This document shows, piece after piece, positions 50,265 to 61,193 of a stretch of 64,000 bases of DNA. Origin of the DNA: Paragonimus westermani (lineage: Eukaryota > Platyhelminthes > Trematoda > Plagiorchiida > Troglotrematidae); the NCBI GenBank assembly GCA_008508345.1, contig QNGE01002721.1:29891-93890 (forward strand). The letters are read 5' to 3'. The position numbers and the translations under genes are program-made. Numbering within the stretch: position 1 is the first letter of the stretch; the number at the start of each line of letters is the position of its first letter. The notes under the pieces were generated by a model. It saw only the letters and a program-made list of their open reading frames with translations, was not told where the DNA came from and ran no database searches.

Positions 50265-52982
50265 GTAGGTACGGTATTTTTGAGGTGGATGAGGACTACA
50301 ACACCTAAGGATTTATTTCTGGAGTTGAAATTTTTTTTCCTTCTTGTTGGCCTTTTTTACATCTACGCAAAGAAAGGAACCAATCTGTGATCGAACTCTC
50401 AACAATGACTACCCTCTTTCACGGTATCTCATCAGTATACACTCGGCAGCCTTGCAGGAGGCCTCTTTACTCATTGACATTCGTCTACTGATCTTTGAAA
50501 TTGCGATTGTTTTGCTGCGAAAGGCTTTTAGGGAGCTTACAGGCGTCAGTTATGTACGATTATTATCCCCATGCAGCTTGGCACATAAAGGACGTGATGT
50601 TTCATATTGACGGTTGGGGTCGGTTTCGGCAAGTGAACAAAGTCCTGAATTCGTCAGCGTGAACTGACGGCTAACGTGCCCAACTCCTCAATCAACGTAT
50701 GCGGGACAAGAAACCTAATTACAATAAGATAAATTTTCATGAAACATACTTTTTGCTATGAACATCTCGGCACGCTGAGTCCTTTCTGTCTAGGATTATT
50801 GGTTGATAGAGCTTGAAACATTTCGAAGTGACTCAAGTTGACGATTGATGGTGGAACGAGTAGTTAACACTAAGTAGCTCAAATGACTAACAGATTAACC
50901 CTTTCAGTTTTCAAAAGTTGGGAACAACAGTAAAGATAATGGTTCACTGATTCCTAAGCCGTGCAGAACCACTAGTGATCATCTGTGATTCCTCGTGAAA
51001 CTTTCAACAGTACCCTATCAATGTAGAGAGTGCTGCATGTTGTCAAAAGAATACTTGACGGCGCAATAAACACAATTCAAAATATTGCAAGAAGCGGTCG
51101 AATGGTGATCTGATGAAAATGTAGCTGTTCCAACTATAAGAAGCAACGTTGAGACAAGCTACTTACTAGGTTACACTTCGATTTGCTGGACCACTGAGAT
51201 AGCTGCAGCGGGTGGCGACATTGTTGCTAAACCGTCAAAGTAAAACTCTTTTGAAGCCAACAAGAGAAGAACGATAATCGAAAGGTCACACTTCATAGGA
51301 GAGTCGGTATAGATGTTGAATATACACATATATGATTCAGGTAAGTAAACTTCCTTAGTACAACAGCCAGGAAGTTGTACGTCATCGATTTGATCAGATG
51401 GATATATCAACTGGACACTGTGCGTTGGAATATGGGACAGGTGAAATAGAAGATAGAGGGAGCTGTTAGGTGTGTGTGCGAGATTGATCACAAATTGAGC
51501 TTAACCAATCGAAGGATCTGATATAGCAACCAGTTGCAACAAACGTTAGCAAATCTACATCGTGCGAACAAGAAAGATGGCAAAAATCAATCACATTGGC
51601 CCCGAATGCTGGCACGGCTACCTAACCTAGTTGGCTGCATGTATAGTGGGATACTGTCCCACTGCAAGTTATTTGTTGCTTTAAAAGGCAGCTCCCTATT
51701 TTTCGTTGGTAATATATTTCAGTGCGCATCCACCCTTCATCAAAGCTGAGCCGCATCAAAGTCTTAACTTGAGGTATTTTACGGACTTTTTCGAATTGCT
51801 TCTAAAACTCCCCTACGCAAAGATGATTGTCCAAGTAAGATATACACCGTAATTATTCGAACACTGTGCTGCGTTACTCTGTTACTTCAAAGTACTTCAC
51901 ATGGAGTTGGCACTCTTTTTGAAGAGGATTAACGTTTTTCTAATATGGCATAGTTGTCATGATGGATAAGCATAGGTGCCAACGAGAACTACTGTAAACG
52001 GATCCCCCAAACAACAGCAGAGGTTCCAAATATTTGTATCACTTCTGAGTTCTCAGCAGAATTATCGTACGTTTTCACTAGGCGATGTGTTCAATATCAA
52101 GTTCGTGCGTTCAAGCTAGTTGATCTGCTTGCGACAGTTGCTCGACTTTGATGACGTTAACGTAGATGATAGACGTCGGGTTGTTTTCTATAGGTCTCCA
52201 AAGGGTTAAACTAATTGTTTGCTGAGCTTTGTATTTAAATTGCGGATGTTTAATCACTGAATCGGGTGATATCATCGGTGGATAAAGATTTCAACGTATA
52301 GGACTGAACCTCACAACATCAAAAATCAGTAATCGTGTGCATATAGTTCGTTTGTCAGTTATCTCGCAGTAGGTGTGACATGACCTTCTTCATTATAGTT
52401 TAGCCACATTTAACGATCAGGGCACTTGCTGATTACATGTTGTCAGTATGCAGTTTTCACACGCACTATAATCAGCACACGTATTTTCACATTTTTAACT
52501 TTTGCACACGAATTCGACGTTTCGCGAGACACCGTATGGTAGCTAGCACTCAAAGCATGCCTATATTGCAATGTCTGAGATGATACACATAGACGTGTCT
52601 TACACTGAGTATGTTCATCCTCTTGCCACACTGCCACATTGTTTTCTAATAACATTAAAAATACATTGAGCAAATTAGACACATAGAATTAACAAAATAA
52701 TCATAAAGGTTTTTACGTCCTTGCGCTGTGTTGACTAATATTTCCTGGAATATTTGGTTTCGTGCATTTGCTTTCTATGTGTTTATATCAACGGAGAGCA
52801 CACAAAGTTGGACATGGAATAACTTTGAGGGGATTTCGAACTGAAGCGTTTTGAGATAGAATCCACGAAAGTGAATTCAGGAATCTACTGACCTGTTTTT
52901 ATTCTTGTAAAAAACCATCTTCTAACTCCTTTCCAGAATTAACAGCACGCCTTTATTTTGTGTTTATTGTGGTTTTATCCAG
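50265..52982. other. Intron 11 (2.7 kb)
   Basis: GTAGGT to TATCCAG. The frame at 50344-50610 and the minus frame at 51171-51491 show no motif. An alternative acceptor for exon 12 ends at 52936. Confidence 0.5.
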
Positions 52983-53139
52983 TAAATTATCTGCAGGAAT
53001 TAGAACAAGTCTACTTTGGGATCAATCTGAAAATTGGCGTTATGCAAGGCAGCGCTTCAGCCGTTTTTGTTTTCTGATAGCAAAATCGAACGTCAAATTG
53101 ATCTGTCAAATTGTTGATGTTCAGTTAAATTGGCCAAAG
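52983..53139 (+). CDS. NBEAL-like: NBEAL-like exon 12
   Basis: A 157-nt exon, residues about 888-940, donor GTATTC at 53140. Two acceptors compete: CTCCTTTCCAG ending at 52936 has the better pyrimidine tract but puts a TGA at the junction with exon 11; GGTTTTATCCAG ending at 52982 keeps the frame and is chosen. It encodes SLLWDQSENWRYARQRFSRF and ends VDVQLNWPK. With exon 13 the junction reads NWPK-DSINQIGG, closely matching the family 'N-W-D-x-K-D-x-I-N-x-I-G-G' linker between the ConA-like domain and the armadillo repeats. Confidence 0.66.
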
Positions 53140-53574
53140 GTATTCTCCTCAATTTTTCCATATCATTAAGTGTCTGTTAGTCAGATAGGTAAACTTGACA
53201 CTGCGTTAATCTGCGTCAAGTGTATCTGTATCATATTTGGTGGATTCACAACTTTATCGCGGGGGTGTATACTTAGTTTATCGGATTACCTTTATATTTT
53301 GCTCGTCACTTTTTGACTCTGAAAATGAACAAGAACTGCATTAAACTTATAATTATCATAAGTACTTATTTGAAATGTTCTACAAGTTTTATTTCGGCGA
53401 CCTCCTTCGGCAGCTTCATAGAACTAACTGCACTTTAGTGACCTGGGTTGTAACGATATGGTGCATCAAAATCAAAAACCTGTCGGCTGATGTGTTGTTC
53501 TTATTTTAAATTGATATATTTCCCCAGAAATAATTCAGTGGGCCGCCAAATTGACGACTTCTTATTTATTGCAG

Positions 53575-54034
53575 GATTCAATCAATCAAATCGGTGGGCT
53601 TTCGGTCCTGTTACCCGTGTTACGACTGTTGCAACAGTTTCCATCCTGTGACTCCTTAGGTGATCCAGCGGAAAGTACTGTTAACCAAGCCTCGAATCCA
53701 ACAGAATTTCATCTCCCTCCACTTTCCGCCCCAACCGACGCACTGTTGAATTCAAACGAACAGGAAGACCTACTGGAACCCACCTTGAGACGCTATCACT
53801 TTCAGTTAGAAAGATTAGATTATATTTGGGAACGTCAGCTTGAAAGCAATCGGCGTCATACTGACCCATTGTTGCAGTGTGATCAATCAGAAGACAGAAC
53901 TGGTTTTATCCTTCCGGCAAAGCGGCAGTTCCAGAGTTTGGACCCAGTCGAATCACATCTAAGTTCCACAGGCCCCTTCGGTGTGGTTCTTGTTCACGAA
54001 TATGGATTTACCTACTCTTCTCAGCTGAATACAG
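53575..54034 (+). CDS. NBEAL-like: NBEAL-like exon 13: IGG motif, armadillo start, acidic linker
   Basis: A 460-nt exon, residues about 941-1094, acceptor ATTTATTGCAG, donor GTCAGA at 54035 (a weaker donor, phase 1). It begins DSINQIGGLSVLLPVLRLLQ, the strongly conserved BEACH-family 'I-x-x-I-G-G-h-x-V-L-h-P-L-L-E' motif. It is followed by about 120 residues rich in Pro, Ser, Glu, Asp and Gln (LNSNEQEDLLEP, LQCDQSEDRT), probably disordered. It ends with GPFGVVLVHEYGFTYSSQLN. The linker replaces a much shorter stretch in vertebrate relatives, as far as I recall. Confidence 0.83.
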
Positions 54035-54348
54035 GTCAGAGAATATCTTGATTAATTTTGATTAAATAGTCATAGTTCTTTTAGGGCTTGATAGAATCTG
54101 ACGACGCACAGTGTGGTCAATATTGTTCAACAACACAAATGAGGTAGGACTGTTCTTTTGAGAAGTTTGATCCGTGAGTTTTGCTGTGGGTAACTCCCCC
54201 GACTCGGGTCGATTTGTGCTTTTGATCGTTCATTTTATGTTTCCATGCTAATGGTTAGAGGCTAAGCATAAAAGTATGACAGACGAGTGTGCGAAATGAA
54301 ATCACGCCTTAATTTGCGTCTGGCGATTATTCCGTTCCAGTGGCATAA

Positions 54349-54874
54349 TGTAGCGAGAAGGCGTCAAATAAAGCACAATCTTTATTGTCCAAATCGACAG
54401 TCACATGCAACGCGCGCTCTCTCGTTTATGAGTCATAATTCCAACCCACAACACCCTCGGTTTCCGTTCACACGTCGTGTGCACTTCTGACCGGTTTACT
54501 TGTGTGATCAGCGCCTTCTATCGGGGGGTTTTCCGCTTGCCATTCCTCGTCTGTTTGTCCGATTTCCTTGCGCGATAGCTCGTCCGGCTGCTCGTGCTGT
54601 CCGCCATCCACCCAATGTTGGCCTTGACCGTATTCCAACATCGTATCGAGATGTTCCTCTAAATGTTGGAAAAACCACGCCTCCGATCTGGCTGTCTGTC
54701 GTATTTCGCCTGCCCTGCCTCGCTCGTTGGTCCGATCCACTCGAGCGATGACTCATCCGGTCGCGCACGTTGTCCTTGATCCGATCGCGGCAGGTTTTCG
54801 AACTTACATCCCCGCGTTGAGGTATTCGGTCGAACGTTCGAAAACTCGCATCTCCGACCTGACAATCCACCACA
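54349..54874 (-). mobile_element. Solo LTR, inverted relative to the copy at 1-285
   Basis: On the minus strand the element runs from TGTGGTGGATTGTCAGG (54874 leftward) to GCGTC...CGCTACA (ending 54349), that is TG...CA ends. The start might instead be TGTCAGG at 54864. The polyadenylation signal lies at 54381-54386. The inside carries overlapping open frames of 90 and 121 codons on the minus strand with short Arg/Gln/Asp-rich repeats. No gag or pol flanks it, hence the solo LTR call. I do not see a perfect target-site duplication; flanks are ATAA and ATAT. It sits in the intron between exons 13 and 14 in antisense. Confidence 0.62.
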
Positions 54875-57121
54875 ATATCTGTTGTCGGCTTACAATAGCA
54901 GTTACATAAATATAAAACCTTTGGGCTCCAGGCACTGTTACAGTGTTATATGGTTAATCAGCAACCAAACCAAATCGTATTTTTCAACGTGTATCATTAG
55001 TCGTGAAATGTTTGAGGCGGGTTAGAAATTTACCATTTTGTGACTGTTTGTTTGTTTGTTGTTGTTTTACTTATGGTACACAACCTTCTTCAGATCAAAT
55101 CGGTCAATTAAAAAGCTACTGGTATTTCCGACAGTCTAAACACGTGAAGATAGTTAGTCATCGATAGTATGATCTTGGACAGTCAGCTGAGACGATGTGT
55201 TAAATCCTGACACACCCCTAGGATTAATGCCGTATTTCTTCTCGTTTAACAGCCAATTGCGAACGTTTAGAGCCAATGCAGTCAGTTGGTCTGAAAACTG
55301 TTGTTGTTGGCTCTTAGCAGTTACGTACTGGGGCTGATATATAAAGGTTTGTCACATACATTGGACAGAATGTATGGTAACTAGTTAGTAGAATAAACTA
55401 GCAGAATGAGCCTGAAATGGTTTTCTACACTGGACCATAATGGGGGATTCCACATTTACTTACTCAATAGTTACATACAGCTGATGAACTTACTTTGGAG
55501 AATGTTGGGATAATCAGAAGAGAATTTTGAACTACAGAGGAACGCTCAATCGGATAGAATATCAGAATTACGACGGACAATATACGGTGCAAGTAAAATC
55601 CACGGTTCCAGCCTCTTTGGCGTATGGCGGCCGGTCTTTGATCAGTCAAGATATCCTATATCAACGGCTGGATGTAGTGCCTTTTTCGTTGGATCTAGAT
55701 TATGATTTCTCCTTCTTCCTTCTACCTATCTAACCAACCCTATTGGTTTCAATTCTCTTCCCTATCTATCACGTATCTAGATCTACCGTACTCAACATTT
55801 TTCCGGTTGTCTTCATACTTGTGCATATGCAGTTGTCCATAGCGTATTGTCCTAAATAGCCACTCACGTTTAACCTGTCTCCAAATTCGTGTTCATTTCA
55901 TTTGGGCTGAAGAAATCGTTGAACCAGAATTGGAACTTTATCGTCAAATAAAATATTCAGTGCCCATGCACTGTTTCGAAATGCCCTGCCTAGTGATCAC
56001 ACAGATCTGTTTGATCTTGGCTTAGGTGCAAGATTTAAGGCGAAAACAAACCTATGCGTGTCTCTGTTGACTGACCTTTATATTTATCAGATCTTGGTCT
56101 ACAATTCCGCCCTCATGCCTGCTTAATTGTGGTAGCCGTGCTAGCATTGACTGCTTGTGTAATGAGGTAGGAACAATACAGGCCAGATCCCTAGGGACTA
56201 GTAACACCTACCATCACATGGATTGTTTGTATGATATGTCAGAATTCACACCTCCTTATCTTGTGCACCTCTTCCGCACGTTGCAATAATCATCATTGTG
56301 GACGGCAATGCACAGGTGGTTCACACTGATGTTTAACCGCTACACATCAATGAGGACAAAAACAAGCCTTGTATAGGAAATGAGAAGGGAAAAGGGAGGG
56401 AACGGGAAGGGACCCAACTACTGAGAAACTAGTTTTGTTTATATTAAAACATTCAACACCAAGGTACTTACACTTTGCAAACAAACAACCGAGCTGGGAG
56501 TGAAAGTAAGGCGTCATCAACACTTCCCGCGTCATTAAATGCACTCACTTCACAGGAAACTCGGCCGAACAACGACAACATTCACGTCACTGAACTCGAT
56601 TAGCCGCCATCTTACATAGCACCTTCAGCCGCCGACTTTGTGGGTCGCGAGAGCCTCAACCCGGGAGACGAACCCGATCTACAGCGATCAACTCTTTCCT
56701 GAACGATTTCATTTCCCCACAACAATTCATCATCCGTCCACCGGATACTTTGTAGAACGGCTTGGAAAAATCGTACTGTTAGGCGGCCTAATTCCATTGT
56801 ATGAATGTGTTCTATGCTGAAGTGTTTGATGATGTTTCAACGCACATTTAATGACCGGAATACTATTAGAACATCGGAACCAGCACTCTATAAGACACTA
56901 AAACTTTACTGTTATTAGTACTTAGCAGGCACACGCTTTGGTGAGATGTAAATTAAAACAAAGTGCTGTACACAATTTAATGTTTTCAATCCCTTTGTGC
57001 TATTTCTTTGTTTTGACTCACCAATACACTACAGCATGTTACGTTTGGCAAAAACATGTGTAACTGTTCTATACTATGAATGGTCTTAGTACATATTGAT
57101 CTTTATGTTATTGGTTTGCAG
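54875..57121. other. Intron 13, part right of the LTR
   Basis: Contains repeat A copy 4 (56380-56665). A 61-codon minus frame (56797-56612) partly overlaps it. Otherwise nothing recognised. Confidence 0.45.
56380..56665 (+). repeat. Interspersed repeat family A, copy 4
   Basis: GGGACCCAACTACTGAGAAAC, then ACATTCAACACCAAGGTACTTACAC, then CGTCATTAAATGCACTCACTTCAC, then CAACATTCACGTCACTGAACTC and a CCGACTTTGTGGGTCGCGAG block corresponding to CCGACGGTGGGTGTTGCGAG of copy 1. The order agrees with copies 1 to 3. Confidence 0.58.
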
Positions 57122-57255
57122 GTTCAACGCCAGTGATCAGCTCCATTGGGACTTGGTTTTTACTGGTTCGAAATCTGATTGCCACAAGCCCGGTTAATCG
57201 CAAGCAGTTGTGTCGTCCAAAAATGTTGCAAGCTGTTGAATATCTTCTTTCCAAG
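57122..57255 (+). CDS. NBEAL-like: NBEAL-like exon 14: armadillo repeat
   Basis: A 134-nt exon, residues about 1094-1138, acceptor TTATTGGTTTGCAG, donor GTAACT at 57256. The first two bases finish a Gly codon with exon 13. It encodes SSIGTWFLLVRNLIATSPVN then LCRPKMLQAVEYLLSK. The family pattern here is 'h-x-x-L-R-x-h-h-x-x-S-P-x-N-x-x-x-h-x-x-x-x-G-h-x-h-h-x-x-L-L-x-K', two helices of an armadillo-like repeat. It lies 3.1 kb after exon 13, on the far side of the inverted LTR copy. Confidence 0.8.
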
Positions 57256-59295
57256 GTAACTGTTCTTCTGCACACCTGTTTCCAGGACTGGGATTTTTGG
57301 TTAGATGACAACTTTTACAGTAATGACGGCTTGCATTTCACGTGATTATATTTAACTTCCTTATCAGTCAAAACAAAAATCCATGTTATGTACGCATTTG
57401 TTTGGCAAAGTCCAATCAAGGCATTAGATAACACAGGGAGTAGGGACGTGTATGTGGGTAGTCAAAAGGTGCAGTTACTTAGCGTTTAACCTGTAAAAGG
57501 AAAGTGACTAGACGCAAGCTAATACGGATGAGACGTATTCGTGAAAAAGTTTGGCTCCTGTTGGAGTTGATGCATTAAATCTATCGCACTAGTGATCAGT
57601 AACTTAATTGATCAGTTTTGGTGTGTGTAGATAACACTGACTGGTCGTGGAGGTGGTGACTGGTGTTAACAGGTTAGTTACCCGGTCTCTTCTCTCTCGC
57701 GTACTGGGCTACTGAATAGACATAATCATAACAGCAGTGGTTTAATTGGCACTAAGCAATCTCAATCTATGAGGAGAACTGTGCTCTTTTTTGTAGACAA
57801 CCAACAGTGTTGTGTTGTGGTTGGTGCGCTCGCTATTACGTACCACGATTTTGCCTTAAGCAGTTCGTTTGTTTGAATCCAACACGCGTTCAAACAACTT
57901 ATTTTAATCACCACCTCTCACAAACAAATTCTACGCATCAGCTGGCAGCCGTTTTTGATTGGTTAGCGCCGATCGGTCACAATTCCGTTTGCAGTAGCTT
58001 GTGCCTGGACTCTGATCACCTGAACTGTCGTCAATCTGGGAACCGTTCCAGTCCCATCTCGTTACACTCCCGAGATGATCGAACACACTTGTTTAATTGC
58101 ACGATTAAAAATATTGCAAACGACAACGGACAAATTGTGATCCAAGAACTCTATACCCAGATATATATATATATATATTGAGTGGTTAGTGGAATGCTGT
58201 TTGTTGAAAACGAGTAGTCTAAGAAAGATAAATCCATGGTTTGGCGGCTCTTGAGTGAGAAACGGCGGATAAGACGCTTTTCGACAAAGTGGTAACTTCA
58301 CGAGGTTTAGGTACCTGAATGCACATTGACACGAAGAGTTCCTATGATATTCAGTGGGATGCTTAAATGACCTATTTCCACTTAGGATTGGTGTTCAGTA
58401 ATAGCACTAATCGCATAGAAAACTTCAGAAGAAGAACTGTCATTCGACAACAATATGCAACTGTTCCTAGGTGTTGTAGTAATCTTTTGTCACATTGTTT
58501 GATCTTCTGAATAGGTAGAATCCATGGAAGAGAATGTATGGGTACAGTGAGTGCGGTCCGTAAGGGAAGAGATAGAATGAAATAACATTGGGGCTGAAGG
58601 CTCATGTCAGAATTACTGTAAGATAACTAATGTTAGAACGGGTAGACATTTCGTTTGTTACCACAACTAGTACATTAAGAAATCCTAAATTGCTTTGAAT
58701 CTCCAAGACCACATAAAGGAAAGACACCAACCTTTGTATTGATTGTTGTGTGAATGGAGTAAAAGCACTACCCAACTCAAAGGGTTGAAGCAGCGATCCA
58801 TATAAGGAGCTGATAAAGATGGGAGGGTGATTTTAGTCTGTTTGATAACCGTAGTCTTCTACTAAATTACTCACGTGCGATTATAGCTGAACGTTTGGAC
58901 TTGATGAGTTGGTCATATTTGGTGCGGTATTAACGACACAGGATCAACATCTTGGCCAAACATTCTTGTAGGGCAGGTCAAGAACGTGCAGCACTAATGA
59001 GCTGTAGCAAAATCGAAACTTGAAGTCGCTGCTTACTTGAGTGGTGGGCTCTCTGGACACGCCAATCAGTCTATCAATGTATCTGATTGCCTGTCAATCA
59101 TGTAATCACTTTGCCGTTCTCTCAATCTCTGCATTGATCGTGGATACTTGCCTCCATTACATATCTGATTTCGTCCCGAAAATGAGTTTCCAATCAAGAG
59201 GATAGATTTCCTCTTGAATTACATAAGTGCAACATCAGATGCGTATAGCTCAAGAGGTAAATACTTCTCCACGTTTTTCATCCCCGTGTGCTCAG
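57256..59295. other. Intron 14 (2.0 kb)
   Basis: Holds a 124-codon + frame at 57807-58181 that is out of phase with the gene (see findings) and ends in an (AT)9 run. No other features. Confidence 0.45.
58161..58178. repeat. (AT)9 microsatellite
   Basis: Eighteen bases of pure AT repeat. Confidence 0.85.
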
Positions 59296-59639
59296 GTGAA
59301 CCCACTTCGACTAGACGCTGCAGTGGTGGCTGCCTGCCACAGCCTAGTCCTTCACACAACCTCCTTTCATAATCGATCGAGTCCTAATGCCACTGAAGCG
59401 GCAAAAGAACTACTCACTGGACACATTTCAGATCGGGCTTCCACTGATTTGTCTACCGATGGAAGCACTTTGTTCCTACGAAAACTGTTTCTCAATTGTC
59501 ATCTCTGGTCACGTGCCAATCCAGTTGCACGGCTGGAACACATACAACATGTTATTTTGCTGGCTCGGCAGCACTGTCGATTGTTTAGACGGTTGCTGCC
59601 GATCAAATATATTCTTGATGTCATGGACCACTACTACGA
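59296..59639 (+). CDS. NBEAL-like: NBEAL-like exon 15: armadillo repeats
   Basis: A 344-nt exon, residues about 1139-1253, acceptor CATCCCCGTGTGCTCAG, donor GTAAGT at 59640 (phase 2). The open frame extends 69 nt further left to 59227, but the acceptor and the phase from exon 14 place the start at 59296. It encodes NPLRLDAAVVAACHSLVLHT, a Ser/Thr-rich loop, then LFLRKLFLNCHLWSRANPVA, HVILLARQHCRLFRRL and YILDVMDHYY. The last parts fit the family's 'L-L-F-N-x-x-I-W-x-x-x-x-x-x-V-Q' and 'h-x-x-h-x-D-h-x-x-x-Y-Y' motifs well. Confidence 0.82.
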
Positions 59640-60985
59640 GTAAGTGTAGGAATGTAGTGTTTCTAGGTTTTGTTTTGTCTAATGTAACATGTGAAAATAA
59701 ACCTTGCAGGATAGTACCCGGAAATGCGATTTGGGAGGCTAATTCTCTGCCCAGCAAAATACTTCAACTAGTCAAAACTTTGTAAACTTCACAGCTTGCT
59801 CTGTGATGGCTACAAATGACGGCTATTCATGAATGCGTTCATTTGAATGCAACCAGCGGATACATTCAAACATTGGAACCTTAACCAAACTGGCACTAGC
59901 TTGGGTGGACGTCGAGACAGATTCGCAGTCACGGATACAATTATTGGGTCGTCCCTTTCTATTAGGTGCCCAGTTTTTTGACCCAGAACCGCGAAAGAGG
60001 AGAGACGTGGCACCACCGTTTGTTGGAAGAACGAGTCCAAATTAGGCCACAGTGGCTCTAAATTTATAGGACGAAACGATTGACATACATGGTCTACAAG
60101 ACGCGAAGCAAATTAAATGAGACGAGCATACACCGCGGTCAGCCACAGAGCTAATCAAATGAAACGATCATATGTGGCAATCAGGACGTTAGAACAGATC
60201 ACGTTACAGCGCGGGGGGCATCGGCACGCAAATGCAAGTAAACAGTCCAAATGGCACACTGGCCTTCGGCCATACGGCTGCACTCTGATTAGCTGAGTGG
60301 AGCTACACCACCACCTACGACCATACCGTTTGGACTGGGCTGGCCGATCGATATGGCGCGATACGTCCCGACTACGTTAGGAACTGTGCGTCCTAACATC
60401 ACCAAATGGTGTAATGAGATCAAATGAAAACTCTGAAGGGTAAACAAAGGATGCAAAAGCTTTGTTTAAGAATGGCGTGGTGAACGGATTGTGATACTCG
60501 TTATCCGAAAGCATCTCCCGACGAGGTTCACGTGAGGTCAACAGGAGGTATCAGCATGTACACACAATTATGTCCCCGGATTTCCCGCTTTCTGATGCTT
60601 TTATCCTACCCTGTAAAACTTGCTGAACTAACAATGAACACTGACAGATTGGTTATCATCTTAAGAGGTCGGGTTATGTAATTTGGGCTTAATTTTATGA
60701 ACAGCGGACCTGGTAGTAGGACATCAAAAAATCATGCTGGTCACCTAATGCATAAGTTATTCGAAATTTAATCTCGCGGTCGAAAATTTTATCATTACCT
60801 GACTGTCTATGCTCGGTGAGTTCAAATGGTAACGCAATTAGTGAAAGTAAAACTTTAACTTGAGACCGATTATACAAACTGTAAAAGAACCATTTTCTTT
60901 ATCCAATCCTGAGGTGCGCCGAACTTTGTACGTCGTTTACCATAATTAGCGTTTCAGAAAAAAATGACTCCTCTTCAGCCATCAG
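59640..60985. other. Intron 15 (1.3 kb)
   Basis: Opposed 70-76-codon frames at 59810-60045 without motif, followed by a GC-richer patch (60100-60400) with an imperfect inverted repeat (listed). Confidence 0.45.
60244..60341. repeat. Imperfect inverted repeat
   Basis: ACAGTCCAAATGG at about 60242-60254 and CCGTTTGGACTGG at about 60326-60338 are near-perfect reverse complements (11 of 13), enclosing about 72 bases with an internal GGCCTTCGGCC hairpin. The patch is GC-richer than the surrounding intron. Confidence 0.5.
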
Positions 60986-61193
60986 TCCTTTGTCGATGTC
61001 CGTCTCTGAAGAGTCCCTCCTGTTCCATGACTATCAGTCTGTCATGGACATTCAACATCTGGAGAGTATAGTTCTTCGGAAAGTGCGTTATCATTTCGGT
61101 GTGTTGTTGGAGATCATACTGGATAAATTCGTCACCTTGGACGATGTGAAGGAGATTTTCATGTTTCTGTGTAGTAGTTCTTCGATCAATGTG
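60986..61193 (+). CDS. NBEAL-like: NBEAL-like exon 16: armadillo repeats
   Basis: A 208-nt exon, residues about 1253-1322, donor GTGAGT at 61194. Two AGs stand 7 nt apart (60977-60978 and 60984-60985); only the second keeps the frame with exon 15, giving an Asp codon. It encodes LESIVLRKVRYHFGVLLEII then LDKFVTLDDVKEIFMFLCSS. In NBEA/NBEAL proteins the equivalent is a helix pair with 'h-R-x-x-h-h-x-h-h-x-x-h-h-h-x-x-x-h-x-x-x-E-L-x-x-h-h-x-x-h'. Identification is good, helped by exons 15 and 17. Confidence 0.8.
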
